DNA from: Chloroflexota bacterium
GTDB taxonomy: Bacteria; Chloroflexota; Anaerolineae; CG2-30-64-16
Reading direction: 5' to 3'
DNA length: 54,601 bases
Assembly (NCBI GenBank): GCA_026389845.1
Contig: JAPLHB010000221.1
Location: forward strand, 1-54,601
Shown here one piece after another: positions 9,647 through 19,042 of this stretch. The position numbers and the translations under genes were made by a program. How positions within the stretch are numbered: position 1 is the first letter of the stretch; every line of letters begins with the position of its first letter. Under the pieces are notes generated by a model, which was not told where the DNA came from, made no database searches, and was given only the letters and a program-made list of their open reading frames with translations.

Positions 9647-9740
9647 CATTGGTGTGAAGTACAGTGGAAGCGCGTTTTGTTGAGACAAGTCGGCATCTGT
9701 AGTAGGATCACTCATGGATGAAACAGCACTCTCGATCTCG

Positions 9741-9768
9741 TTGCATACGAGGTCGCCAGGGGTATAAT
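9741..9768 (+). promoter_or_regulatory. Sigma-70-type promoter for the FGE-SIR2-STAND operon
   Basis: A perfect -10 TATAAT lies at 9763-9768, with TTGCAT (first three of six consensus bases) at 9741-9746 and a 16-bp spacer. It lies in the 222-bp gap between the first STAND gene and the FGE-like gene, so the second half of the island probably has its own transcript. I see nothing else in this gap except the AAAGGAG ribosome site at 9857-9863. Confidence 0.6.
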
Positions 9769-9868
9769 TGCTCTGTGAACTATTCATCCTTGGTGAGTGG
9801 GTGACTGGCGCCTCATCACTCCAGCGGTTGAGGTGACGAAATCAGCGGGCGCTAAGAAAGGAGTCCTC

Positions 9869-10873
9869 ATGGACGAAACGCACGCAGACCCTGTAGGCGC
9901 CGAGGAAAGCTCAGGCAAAGCCAGTTCCAAGACGACCACCTTCGACGTAGGTGTCACGGCCGGCACGGTGCAAGACAATGCCCGCGTGACAGGTATCGCA
10001 GTGGGCGCGATCCAGGGGCCAGTGACCATCCACGTCACCAGCCCTGCGGTTGACCTGGAAGCCATCCGGCGCGCTGCAGCCGAGGCGCTCCGCCAACCGA
10101 TCCTGCCCCTGCGTCCCTTCGAGCCGGAAACCGTGCTGATCCCCGCCGGCCCGTTCCCGATGGGCAGCGATGACCCCGCCGCGCCGGCGTCGGAGGGACC
10201 GCAGCACATTGTTGATCTGCCCGACTTCCGCATCGGTCGGTATCCGGTAAAAAACGAAGAGTACGCCGCTTTTCTGAAGGATCGTCCCGACGTACAGCCC
10301 CCGGCCAAGAGTTGGTGGCTGCGGCAACCGCCCGCGGCCAAACGCGACCATCCCGTCGTCAACGTGAGTTGGCGCGAGGCCCGCGCCTACTGTGATTGGC
10401 TCAGCCAAGAACAAAAGACCGGGCGCTGCTATCGCCTGCCCACCGAGGCTGAGTGGGAGAAGGCCGCGCGCGGGCGCGAGAACACCCGCTATCCCTGGGG
10501 CAACGACTGGCGCGATGGCATGTGCAATGTGGGGGGGGCCGGCACGACGCCCGTCTGCGCCTTCCCGGATGGCGCCAGCTCTTACGGCTGCCAGAACATG
10601 TTGGGCAACGTCGAGGAGTGGACCCACACGATCTGGGGCAGCCAGGATACCGTGAGCGACTTTCCTTATCCCTATCGCAGCGACGACGGTCGTGAGGACC
10701 CCGACGCCGCTCGTTACGCCGTCATTGTACGCCGTGTTGTCCGCGGGGGCTCGTATGCGAGCGCCTCCACGGACGTAGTTAGCTTTGCGCGCACCGCCGC
10801 TCCGGAAGAAGACCGATTGAAGCAGCGCGGCTTCCGGGTGATGATGGAAATCCCCCAAACTAAGGATGGTTGA
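9869..10873 (+). CDS. FGE/sulfatase-modifying-factor domain protein
   Basis: The start ATG 9869 has AAAGGAG 5 nt upstream. The 334-aa product opens with a Val/Gly-rich beta stretch (VGVTAGTVQDNARV, AVGAIQGPVTIHV) resembling the N-terminus of the upstream STAND protein. A complete FGE-sulfatase domain (PF03781 type) follows: VLIPAGPFPMGSDD, HPVVNVSWREARAYCDWL, RLPTEAEWEKAARG, YPWGN, NMLGNVEEWT, RVVRGGSY and RGFRVM. In true FGE this fold oxidises cysteine to formylglycine using two active-site cysteines, which I cannot confirm here. In conflict islands the domain is usually a C-type-lectin-like sensor or modifier next to STAND and caspase genes, and that role is more likely. Only 2 bp separate it from the SIR2 gene. 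Confidence 0.8.
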   Translation: MDETHADPVGAEESSGKASSKTTTFDVGVTAGTVQDNARVTGIAVGAIQGPVTIHVTSPAVDLEAIRRAAAEALRQPILPLRPFEPETVLIPAGPFPMGSDDPAAPASEGPQHIVDLPDFRIGRYPVKNEEYAAFLKDRPDVQPPAKSWWLRQPPAAKRDHPVVNVSWREARAYCDWLSQEQKTGRCYRLPTEAEWEKAARGRENTRYPWGNDWRDGMCNVGGAGTTPVCAFPDGASSYGCQNMLGNVEEWTHTIWGSQDTVSDFPYPYRSDDGREDPDAARYAVIVRRVVRGGSYASASTDVVSFARTAAPEEDRLKQRGFRVMMEIPQTKDG

Positions 10874-10875
10874 CC

Positions 10876-11922
10876 ATGCAAGCAGATGTCAGTTACGATG
10901 ACCTCCAACCTGCGGCTACCGACAAGAGCCCCGTCGACGCCCTCGCGGGCAAAATTGCCGACGACAAGGTACTGCCCATCGTCGGCATCTGCTTCACGAA
11001 CGATCTTACCTTCGTTAGCCACGATAAATTGGTGAGCGGTTGGGCTAGCTGGGCCAAATATCCGGAGGTCGCAGACAAAACCAGTCTGAACATCGCCCGT
11101 ATTGCCCAGTCTGCGAGCTACAGTGGGACCGGCGAGACCGTCCACGATGAGGTAAGCGTCAAGAAATCATACTTGAATTTCCTCAAGGCCATCCTGCTGC
11201 GGCTGGCCCGCAATAATGACCAGGTTTCTAAGCAAAGCCTGGCCGCGATGGAAGCCCAGCAGAAAACACTGAGCGTGTCCGAGCTGGCGGAGCGTTTCGA
11301 CTTTCCCAGCCTAAACGATCCCGAGAGCAACCCGCTCTTGCTCTTAGCCAGCCTGCCGCTGTCCATTTACATCACTACCAGCTTCCACAAGCAGCTTGAG
11401 GCAGCGATCAAGCAGACGCGCGGGGTCGAGGCCGTCACCGAAATCTGCCGCTGGCACCCGGCCCTCCATGGTCTGCCCTCAGCCTTCGACAACGCCGACT
11501 ATGACCCCAAGAAACAGCCACTGGTCTATCATTTGCACGGCTGCGATGAGTGGCCAGAGTCAATGGTGCTCACGGTCGACGACCACCTGGACTTTCTGGC
11601 TGCCATCTCCCGCGACGCCAGCGCCGTCCAATCCCAGGGCCGGCCGGCCATCCATCCGTGCATCAAGGATGCCCTGACCTTGCGCTCGTTGGCCATGGTC
11701 GGCTATCGACCCAACGACTGGGATTTTCGCGTGCTCTTTCGCGGTCTGATCAAACACTATCCGCAAGCCATGAAACTGCCTCGCGTCGCCATCCAGCTCG
11801 AGCAAGACGAGAGCACCAAAACCTATCTACAGCACTATCTACGCCAGGCCGACTTCGATGTCATCGAGCAGGAACCGGCGGATTTCATCCGCGAGCTCTA
11901 CAATGGCTGGAAGGACAACTAG
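10876..11922 (+). CDS. SIR2-like protein, predicted NADase effector
   Basis: The start ATG 10876 is 2 bp past the FGE stop, with AAGGA at 10862-10866. The 348-aa product matches the SIR2_2 family of defence effectors: nucleotide-binding-type loop LPIVGICF (36-40 region), IYITTSFHKQLEAAI (Ser169 where active members usually have Asn), PLVYHLHGCDEWP (His219/His221), MVLTVDDHLDFL, and GYRPNDWDFRVLFRGLI (276-292). ThsA, DSR and related proteins of this fold deplete NAD+ on activation and kill infected cells. The GAG-like loop reads GIC and the Asn is replaced, so activity may be altered. It is coupled to the following STAND gene by a 1-bp gap, which suggests that this STAND protein controls it. 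Confidence 0.75.
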   Translation: MQADVSYDDLQPAATDKSPVDALAGKIADDKVLPIVGICFTNDLTFVSHDKLVSGWASWAKYPEVADKTSLNIARIAQSASYSGTGETVHDEVSVKKSYLNFLKAILLRLARNNDQVSKQSLAAMEAQQKTLSVSELAERFDFPSLNDPESNPLLLLASLPLSIYITTSFHKQLEAAIKQTRGVEAVTEICRWHPALHGLPSAFDNADYDPKKQPLVYHLHGCDEWPESMVLTVDDHLDFLAAISRDASAVQSQGRPAIHPCIKDALTLRSLAMVGYRPNDWDFRVLFRGLIKHYPQAMKLPRVAIQLEQDESTKTYLQHYLRQADFDVIEQEPADFIRELYNGWKDN

Positions 11923-11923
11923 G

Positions 11924-14900
11924 ATGACAGGCCAGATCATGTCCCCCGAACCGTCGGCTGAACCGGCCAATCCCTATGTTGGGCCGCAGCAGTTCGATGA
12001 AAAGCACAGGAACTACTATTTCGGACGCGACCGTGAGGCCCGTGACCTGCTTTCGGTGGTCATTGCCCATCGGCTCGTCCTCTTCTATTCTCCTTCCGGC
12101 GCCGGCAAAAGCTCGCTGCTCAAGGTGCGATTGATTCCAGGACTGCGCAGCAAGGACGTCCGCTATCTGGTGTTGCCGCTGGCACGCGTGGGCGTTGCCT
12201 TGTCCGCCGAAGCCGGCGAGATCAAAAATGTCTATGCCTTCAATGTGATGACAAGCATTGACGGACGTAAGGAAATGGCGGGCGTCTTCGCCGACATGAA
12301 GCTGAAGGATTTCATGCTGGGGCTACACACCAGCGATGGCAAAGCCTACGCTTATGATGCCGCTGTGGCCGCTGCCGCTATCGCTGAACGTGCACGCGAC
12401 CCACAGGCTGTTGCGCCGTCACAGTCGCGCCGCGCCCAGCCCCCGCACGTGTTAATTATCGATCAATTCGAGGAGATCGCCACCACTCATCCTACGCGCT
12501 GGCCGGATCGAGAGCAATTCTTCGCACAACTCAACGCGGCCCTCGAAGATGACCCGCAGTTGTGGATAGTCCTGAGCATGCGCTCCGACTATGTGCCGGA
12601 GATCGAACGCTATACCCCGAATCTGCCTAACTATCCCTTCGTCCGCTTCGCCATGGAGCGCATGAGCGAGGCGGCGGCTCACGAGGCAGTCGAAAGGCCG
12701 GCGGCGCAGAAGGGCCATCGCATCGCCGCTGATGCTGCCGAGGAGATCGTGCGCAACCTGCTGCTGGTGCGCGAGCAGAGCCAGGACGCGGCGGCGCAGG
12801 CGGGCGAGTTCGTCCAGCCGGTGCAATTGCAGGTCGTCTGCTACCAGATGTGGGAAAGGTTGAAGGACACATTCGGCGCAGAAATCACCATCGAGGATTT
12901 AAAGAGGCTGGCGGACGGTGATTTGACTAAGTTCGTTGATAACGCCCTGGGCGACTTCTATGAGGATCGGCTGCGCCAGGCCCTGGCGCTGAAGGGCCTG
13001 AGCGTCTCCGAGGCGGAGCTGCGCACCTGGTTTTCCGACAAGCTCATCACCGAGGCGGGCACGCGCGGGTTCCTGAACAAGGGTAAGACCGAGACCGAAG
13101 GCATGCCCAACCAGGTGGTTGAATTCCTGGAGGACAAGTATCTGTTGCGGGTGGAGGCGCGGGCGAGCGCATACTGGTACGAGTTGGTGCACGACCGCTT
13201 CATTGAGCCCATCCGGGCCAGGAACCGCGCCTGGCTGTTGGAGAATGCACAGCCGCTGGTGTTAGCAGAGCGGGAGTGGGTCGAGTCGGACAAGAGCCCG
13301 GACAAGCTCCTGAAAGGCGACGATCTGAAGAAGGCGGTGGCTGCTACGCAAGGGCAGCACCAGACGCCCGAAGTGACGGAATTCCTGAAAGCCAGCCAAG
13401 AGGCAGAGCAAATGCGCGAGATGGAAGAGGCGCGACGCCGCGAGCTGGAGGCGCAACAGCAAGCAGAAAAAGAAAGGCAGCAAGCAGAAAAAGAAAGACT
13501 GAGAGCCGATAGGGAGGCCACGCTCAGCCGTCGACTGCGCGGTCTGGCAGCGTTTGCACTGGCTGTGACACTGGTCGCATTGCTTTTACTTGTACGTTCC
13601 AACAATAACGCCAAAGAAGCGGCAATCCAGAAAACTACGGCCGAGGCGGCTGTGGTCGTGGCAAAGACAGAGATAGCCAAAGCCGTGGAGGCCAGGGCGA
13701 CGGCCGAGGCGGCTGTGGTCGTGGCAAAGACAAAGGAGGCCATGGCCGTGGAGGCCAGGGCGGCAGCAGTGGTCGCACAGGCCGAGACGAAAAGCCTGCG
13801 GCTGGCAGACCAAGCCCGGGCCGCCTTGATACTCGGCAACGCCGACCGGGCGCTGGCGTTTGCCGTCTACGCCAACCAGGTGGTGACGCAAACGGCGCCA
13901 TCGGCGTCCAGGGCGGCACTGGCCCAGGCCGTGTATGCTTCGCAAACGCGAGACAGACACGAGCTTGGCAGTCCGGTCTATAGCGCAGCCCTGGATGCGA
14001 CCCATCAACTCGCCGTGGCCGGCGACGAAAACGGGATCGTAACCTTCTGGAACCTTGCCAGCGGCGGGGTGGTTACTCGCACGGCGCATGCGGGCAAGGT
14101 CTGGAGCGTGGCCCTCAGCCCTGACGGCTCGCGTGCCCTTTCGGCCGGGGACGACGGCCGCGTGCTCTATTGGGATGTCCAAAACCGCACCAGCGAGCCC
14201 CTCACCGGGAATTTCGGCGACAAGGTCTTCAGCGTCGCCTTCTTGCCGCGCGGCGACCAGGCCGTGTTCGGCGGCAGCGATAGCAAGCTGCATCTGTGGG
14301 ACCTGACCGCCAACCGGGAGATCAGGGATCTGTCCGGACATGACGACTGGGTGTACAGCGTCGCCGTCAGCCCCAATGGCAGCCAGGCGGTCTCCGGCTC
14401 GGAAGATCAGAGCATGATCCTTTGGGACCTGGCCACCGGGCAACTCGTCCGACGCTTTGGCGGCAAAGACGCCAAGACGGGACACCGCGACTGGGTGCGG
14501 GCTGTCGCCTTCAGCCCCGACGGCAAGACCGCCCTTTCCGGCTCCCGAAACGAAAGCATCTTGTGGAATCTGGAAAGCGGCAGCGAGCTGCGGCGCTTCC
14601 GCACCGGCGGCGCCACCATCTACAGCCTGGCCTTTGCGCCTCGCGACAGCGGAAAATTCCTGACCGGCGGGGGTGGCATCACCCTGTGGGATGCCACAAG
14701 CGGTATACCGCGCCAACTGTCGGCGGGCGAGCCGGGGGCCATCGTGCGCACAGTCGCCTTTGGCAGCGACGTTTGGACCGCGCTGTCGGGCGGGCTGGAT
14801 GGCGTCCTGCGGCTGTGGGATTTGGGCACGGGTACGGCGGTCGCCAGCCTGAGACCAAGCTCCGGCGCCCTGGCAGGCGCTTCGCTCGACCTGGCGCCAC

Positions 14901-17900
14901 CGCAAGAGTGCGGGATGACAGACAGCAACGCCGATTTCGGCCCGATTGAAGTCGGCAGCCAGGTCATTTTGGGCCGGCACCGGGAGGTAGATGGCGAGGC
15001 GAACTGGGCTGATAGTATGGTGGACTTTGTGGATAAAACGGCCACGGTCACCCGGCAGAGTCCCGTCGATTCGCAAGGATGCCCAGGTGTGCACGTCGAC
15101 ATTGATAAAGAACGCTGGTTCTGGCGCATTCGCGACCTGCGCCTGGTTGTAGGAGGAGGGGGTGTGACGATGCCCCGCCATGACATCCGCAGCCTGGCCG
15201 TCAGCCCCGATGGCAACTTTGCACTGACCGGCAGCTCTGATGGCAGCCTGACACTGTGGGATACTATGCTGGGCCGCCAACTGCGGACGTGGATTGGCTA
15301 TGCCAAAGGCATGACTGTGACGGCAGTCGCGTTCGTGGACAACGAATTGGCGGTCACCGGTGCGGAGGACGGCAGCTTGCGTCTGTGGGATGTGATTGAC
15401 GCCCAGGAGAAACGGCACTGGCCTGACGCTAGCGATGCCGCTCCGCAATCGCCCATCGTGGGCCTCGCTGTCGGTCGCAACCCGGACGGATCGGCCAAGG
15501 TCTCAGCCTACACCGCAGACGGTCAGTTTCTGACCTGGTCGCCCGATCAAGGGCAGAAGCGGTCTGAGCTAAACAAGGTCGCCCTCGACAAGAAGCTGAT
15601 TTCCGCCGCAACCTTTTTTAGCAATGCCGGTGAGGCACTGTTGGGCCTAGACGATGGCGCGTTGTGGCTGTGGGATGGGATGGGTGCGCAACCCATCGAG
15701 GACACCGGCGCCACGTCGAATGCTGGCAGCCAGTTGAACCCAAGTCCGGGAGGGGAACCACCCGCTTGTGGAACCAGCAAAGCGGTGGATGCCGTCGCTT
15801 ACCAAACTTTCGGCAGTAACATGCAAGCCCTTGTGGCGCGCGGCAACTGCATACAATTGCTCGACATCCGCTTCAACAGCAGCACGGCGGCCGCCAGGCG
15901 CTTCGGTGACGGCAGCGCTGACGTCGAGAGAAGGCGCGTTGCCAGTCTGGTCAAACAGTTTAGCATCGAGAAGACCGGCAGGGTGCATCAACTCTCCTTC
16001 AGCGCCGATAACCGCACAGCGTTTTGGGGTACCGACAAGGGTTTGTGGCGCTGGCGCCTCGACGAAAAGGAACCCCAACTTATCGGCGGCTCGACCCAGA
16101 ACCCAGTTCCAGCCAAGTGGGTGGCTTTAACCGGCAACCAGGCAGTCACCTCCGATGGCTACAGCCTCTCGCTGAGCGACCTGACGAGCGGTCAACTGTT
16201 GCACCAGGTTCAGGCTGGCGCAGCCTTCGCGCTGACGGACAAACCAGGCCGCGCGCTCGTTGGCAGCGACGAGGGTGGAATCACCGCCTGGGACTGGCTG
16301 TCGCCCGGCGGCGCAATGACGAAGACCCTGATATTGGCCCAGGGACTACCCTTTGCAGGCCTGGCAACCGCAGGGCCGGATCGTATTGTCACCGGGTCCT
16401 ACACAGGCACGCTAACACTGTGGAACGCCACCACCGGCGAAGCCATCGCCAGCGCACAGGTAATGACCCGCGCCATCACCAGCCTGACCGCGAGCGCCGA
16501 TGGACGTTGGGCTGCGGCCGGCGCTGGAGACGGCGGCCTACGGCTGTGGGACCTGGAAGCATGGCAGGAGAAGGCGCTTCCCAAAGCCCCAGGTGCAGGC
16601 CCGCACATAGCCGCCCTCCTGGGCCTGGCCTTCAGTGCGGACGGACAGCGGCTACTTTCCGGCGACCGCGAGGGTCGCGCCATCCTCTGGGATCTTAACG
16701 CCGGGCAGCCCGTCGAGGTGGCAAGGCTGGGCCGGGCCATCACCAGCGTCGCCCTTAGCCCTGACGGTAAGCGGGCCTGGCTGGGACTAAACGATGGCAA
16801 GATCGTGGTCGAAGACGTCGAAACACGGCGACTACAAACCCTGGCGGGCCAGACACAGGCAATCCAGAGCCTCATCCTGTCGCCCGATGGCAACCTGGCC
16901 CTTTCTGGCAGCGCCGACCGCAGCCTGGTATTATGGGATGCAGAGGAAGGGGCCGAACTGACCCGCCTCGTCCATCCGGCGCCCGTCTGGCAGGCCGCTT
17001 TCGGTCAGGACACGGATGACACTGCCTACGCCGTCTCCAGCGACGCCAACGGCGTGCTCCACGCTTGGCGCCTGGCCCCGCCTGCCGATCAGCTCGTAGC
17101 ATGGGGGCTGGGCCATGGCCGCTATGTTCCCCAGCTAGGCTGCGATGAGTGGGACGCGCTGAAGCTTCCTAGCCCCGCCCAGGGCTGTACGCCTTCGTCT
17201 GGTGGGGCGCTGGTGCTGGGCCCGATGCCGACACCTACGCCGGCCGCTCCCGGTGTCGCGATGCTGACACCGACCCGCACAGCCAGATCGGGACAACAGC
17301 GCGGGCGGGTACCTCCGGGCGGCAGCGAGTTGTGGCGCGTGAGCGGCGAGCGCGGACAGGCTTTGTCAATTCAGGCCATTCCCGACCGCCCGGTGGGCGA
17401 CGCGCCGGTTGCCGAACGCCCGGAACGCGGCAGGTTGGCGCTACGGGTCGAGCTGCACCCCCCCACCGGCGATCCCATTCAGGAACTGAGTTTCGTGATG
17501 TTGCGAGGCGGCGACTACACCCTGGCGGTAGGCAGCACTGACGGCGCAAGCTCCGGCGCCTACACCCTCACCCTCGCCCTGCCACAGCAATTGACTGCTG
17601 GCGAGGAAATCACTCCTACTCTGGCTCCGGCGGCACGTGATCTGTGGTCGTTCAGCGGAACCGGCGGACAGTTCGTCCGTGTTGATATGACCAGCGCTGA
17701 CTTCGACACCCATCTGGATCTTTACGACCCTGATGGCAATAAGGTGGCTGAAAATGATAACTTCGAGGGCAGGAACTCACGCCTGGGCGATCTGGTTCTC
17801 ACCAGCAACGGCCTCTACACCATCATTGCCCGCGGTTTGTCTGACAGCAGCTCTGGCGCCTATCACCTCTCACTCACCCAGCACGATTCACGTCCCATCA

Positions 17901-18961
17901 CCCTAACCGAAACGAAGGTGGGCACTTTCGACACGCCCACGACCTGGACCTTCAATGGCAAACGAGGGCAGTTGCTACGCATCGCTCTTGACCCGACCGA
18001 TGACCCCACCATCCTGCCAGCGCTAAGCCTGCTGAGCCCTGAAGGCAACGAAATCGAACACGTTGTCAATAGCGACCAACAACACAACTCCCTGCTGCCG
18101 TCGGTCGTCCTGCCTTCCGGCGGCCTCTATATCATCGTCCCCACAGCCCAAGCACCCATCGGCGGCTATCGGCTTAGCCTTTCGACGCCCGAGACGCGGA
18201 AGATTGGCCCTGGCGAAAAGGCCGAACAAAACCTGAACGCCGGCGTCGTGTGGGAGTTGGCCGGTACGGCGGGGAAACGCCTCATCATCCGGCTGGAAGA
18301 TGGAGGTGATGGCATCGACCCCTATCTGACCGTGTACGGAGCAGATGGTTCAGCCGTGACAGATGACGACAGTGGAGGCGATAGCAACTCGCAGCTCATA
18401 CTCGAGCCACCTTCAGATGGACGGATCGTGGTGCCCAAAGACCTCGGAGGGAGAACAAGTGGTCGCTATCGATTGAAAGTAGAAGTAGATAATCTCTCAG
18501 AACTTGGCGGAAGCGATCAGGCGCTGCGACAGTTGATCAATCTATCAACTGAGGGCAAGATTGCCGATGCCTTGGCCTTATATCAGCGCATTCAGGATCT
18601 TGGCGGCGCCGACATTCCGCTCAGCACGCGGAATGGACTCTGCTGGTTTGGCGCCCTGAACGGCTATGAGCGCCAGGTGATCGCCATCTGCGAGCAGTTG
18701 GTTGTCGATGCCGAGGCTGCAAGTTCGGATCGACTCCGCTCCTACCGCGATTCACGAGGCATCGCCCGCGCCCTCACCGGCGACATTCGTAGAGCCATAG
18801 CGGATTTCCAGTTTGCGGTACAGTATTGGAAGGACAACGACCCAGCCGCGTACACGAGCCGCGGTCACAAACGCGAGGAATGGGTGCGCCGCTTGGAGCG
18901 CGGCGATCCGCCCAATGCGATCTTCGACGCCAGCACCTTGGAAGCATTGAAAACAGAATAG
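11924..18961 (+). CDS. Giant STAND NTPase: TM, WD40 propellers, PPC-like repeats, TPR-like tail
   Basis: ATG 11924 is 1 bp after the SIR2 stop (AAGGA at 11911-11915); ATG 11939 is an alternative. The 2345-aa protein starts with an nSTAND1-type NTPase (NPYVGPQQF entry motif; Walker A SPSGAGKSS, Lys62; Walker B VLIIDQFEEI, Asp180). A charged coiled coil (EEARRRELEAQQQAEKERQQ) precedes a TM helix at about 542-560. From about 683 to 1719 there are at least a dozen WD40 blades (e.g. VALSPDGSRALSAGDDGRVLYWD). They are interrupted at about 1003-1082 by a non-WD40 insert (GSQVILGRH, FWRIRDLRLV). Three to four repeats like the bacterial pre-peptidase C-terminal domain follow (about 1790-2185; DFDTHLDLYDPDGN), then a TPR-like helical tail. 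The switch-plus-sensor architecture is clear. PPC modules are usually extracytoplasmic, so the region after the TM may face outward. Partner effectors are probably the SIR2 protein upstream and the caspase-like gene downstream. Confidence 0.85.
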   Translation: MTGQIMSPEPSAEPANPYVGPQQFDEKHRNYYFGRDREARDLLSVVIAHRLVLFYSPSGAGKSSLLKVRLIPGLRSKDVRYLVLPLARVGVALSAEAGEIKNVYAFNVMTSIDGRKEMAGVFADMKLKDFMLGLHTSDGKAYAYDAAVAAAAIAERARDPQAVAPSQSRRAQPPHVLIIDQFEEIATTHPTRWPDREQFFAQLNAALEDDPQLWIVLSMRSDYVPEIERYTPNLPNYPFVRFAMERMSEAAAHEAVERPAAQKGHRIAADAAEEIVRNLLLVREQSQDAAAQAGEFVQPVQLQVVCYQMWERLKDTFGAEITIEDLKRLADGDLTKFVDNALGDFYEDRLRQALALKGLSVSEAELRTWFSDKLITEAGTRGFLNKGKTETEGMPNQVVEFLEDKYLLRVEARASAYWYELVHDRFIEPIRARNRAWLLENAQPLVLAEREWVESDKSPDKLLKGDDLKKAVAATQGQHQTPEVTEFLKASQEAEQMREMEEARRRELEAQQQAEKERQQAEKERLRADREATLSRRLRGLAAFALAVTLVALLLLVRSNNNAKEAAIQKTTAEAAVVVAKTEIAKAVEARATAEAAVVVAKTKEAMAVEARAAAVVAQAETKSLRLADQARAALILGNADRALAFAVYANQVVTQTAPSASRAALAQAVYASQTRDRHELGSPVYSAALDATHQLAVAGDENGIVTFWNLASGGVVTRTAHAGKVWSVALSPDGSRALSAGDDGRVLYWDVQNRTSEPLTGNFGDKVFSVAFLPRGDQAVFGGSDSKLHLWDLTANREIRDLSGHDDWVYSVAVSPNGSQAVSGSEDQSMILWDLATGQLVRRFGGKDAKTGHRDWVRAVAFSPDGKTALSGSRNESILWNLESGSELRRFRTGGATIYSLAFAPRDSGKFLTGGGGITLWDATSGIPRQLSAGEPGAIVRTVAFGSDVWTALSGGLDGVLRLWDLGTGTAVASLRPSSGALAGASLDLAPPQECGMTDSNADFGPIEVGSQVILGRHREVDGEANWADSMVDFVDKTATVTRQSPVDSQGCPGVHVDIDKERWFWRIRDLRLVVGGGGVTMPRHDIRSLAVSPDGNFALTGSSDGSLTLWDTMLGRQLRTWIGYAKGMTVTAVAFVDNELAVTGAEDGSLRLWDVIDAQEKRHWPDASDAAPQSPIVGLAVGRNPDGSAKVSAYTADGQFLTWSPDQGQKRSELNKVALDKKLISAATFFSNAGEALLGLDDGALWLWDGMGAQPIEDTGATSNAGSQLNPSPGGEPPACGTSKAVDAVAYQTFGSNMQALVARGNCIQLLDIRFNSSTAAARRFGDGSADVERRRVASLVKQFSIEKTGRVHQLSFSADNRTAFWGTDKGLWRWRLDEKEPQLIGGSTQNPVPAKWVALTGNQAVTSDGYSLSLSDLTSGQLLHQVQAGAAFALTDKPGRALVGSDEGGITAWDWLSPGGAMTKTLILAQGLPFAGLATAGPDRIVTGSYTGTLTLWNATTGEAIASAQVMTRAITSLTASADGRWAAAGAGDGGLRLWDLEAWQEKALPKAPGAGPHIAALLGLAFSADGQRLLSGDREGRAILWDLNAGQPVEVARLGRAITSVALSPDGKRAWLGLNDGKIVVEDVETRRLQTLAGQTQAIQSLILSPDGNLALSGSADRSLVLWDAEEGAELTRLVHPAPVWQAAFGQDTDDTAYAVSSDANGVLHAWRLAPPADQLVAWGLGHGRYVPQLGCDEWDALKLPSPAQGCTPSSGGALVLGPMPTPTPAAPGVAMLTPTRTARSGQQRGRVPPGGSELWRVSGERGQALSIQAIPDRPVGDAPVAERPERGRLALRVELHPPTGDPIQELSFVMLRGGDYTLAVGSTDGASSGAYTLTLALPQQLTAGEEITPTLAPAARDLWSFSGTGGQFVRVDMTSADFDTHLDLYDPDGNKVAENDNFEGRNSRLGDLVLTSNGLYTIIARGLSDSSSGAYHLSLTQHDSRPITLTETKVGTFDTPTTWTFNGKRGQLLRIALDPTDDPTILPALSLLSPEGNEIEHVVNSDQQHNSLLPSVVLPSGGLYIIVPTAQAPIGGYRLSLSTPETRKIGPGEKAEQNLNAGVVWELAGTAGKRLIIRLEDGGDGIDPYLTVYGADGSAVTDDDSGGDSNSQLILEPPSDGRIVVPKDLGGRTSGRYRLKVEVDNLSELGGSDQALRQLINLSTEGKIADALALYQRIQDLGGADIPLSTRNGLCWFGALNGYERQVIAICEQLVVDAEAASSDRLRSYRDSRGIARALTGDIRRAIADFQFAVQYWKDNDPAAYTSRGHKREEWVRRLERGDPPNAIFDASTLEALKTE

Positions 18962-19009
18962 GCCAGGGTGCGCAGCCCCGCCACTTTCTCAGCCACAGCG
19001 ACGAGAATG

Positions 19010-19029
19010 AACTGACTGAACCGTCAGTT
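19010..19029 (+). other. Short hairpin before the second caspase-like gene
   Basis: AACTGAC and GTCAGTT form a perfect 7-bp stem around TGAACC, immediately upstream of the GAGGAGAG ribosome site (19031-19038). It may modulate translation initiation or reflect a small palindromic repeat. Confidence 0.35.
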
Positions 19030-19042
19030 CGAGGAGAGACCC

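Noticed and set aside
9869..10873. Naming the FGE-domain gene as a true formylglycine-generating enzyme
   Set aside because: No sulfatase is nearby and the active-site cysteine pair cannot be confirmed. The context points to a conflict-system sensor or adaptor.
13586..15448. Minus-strand open frame of 620 codons
   Set aside because: It is antisense to the WD40 region of the giant STAND gene and reflects third-position GC bias.
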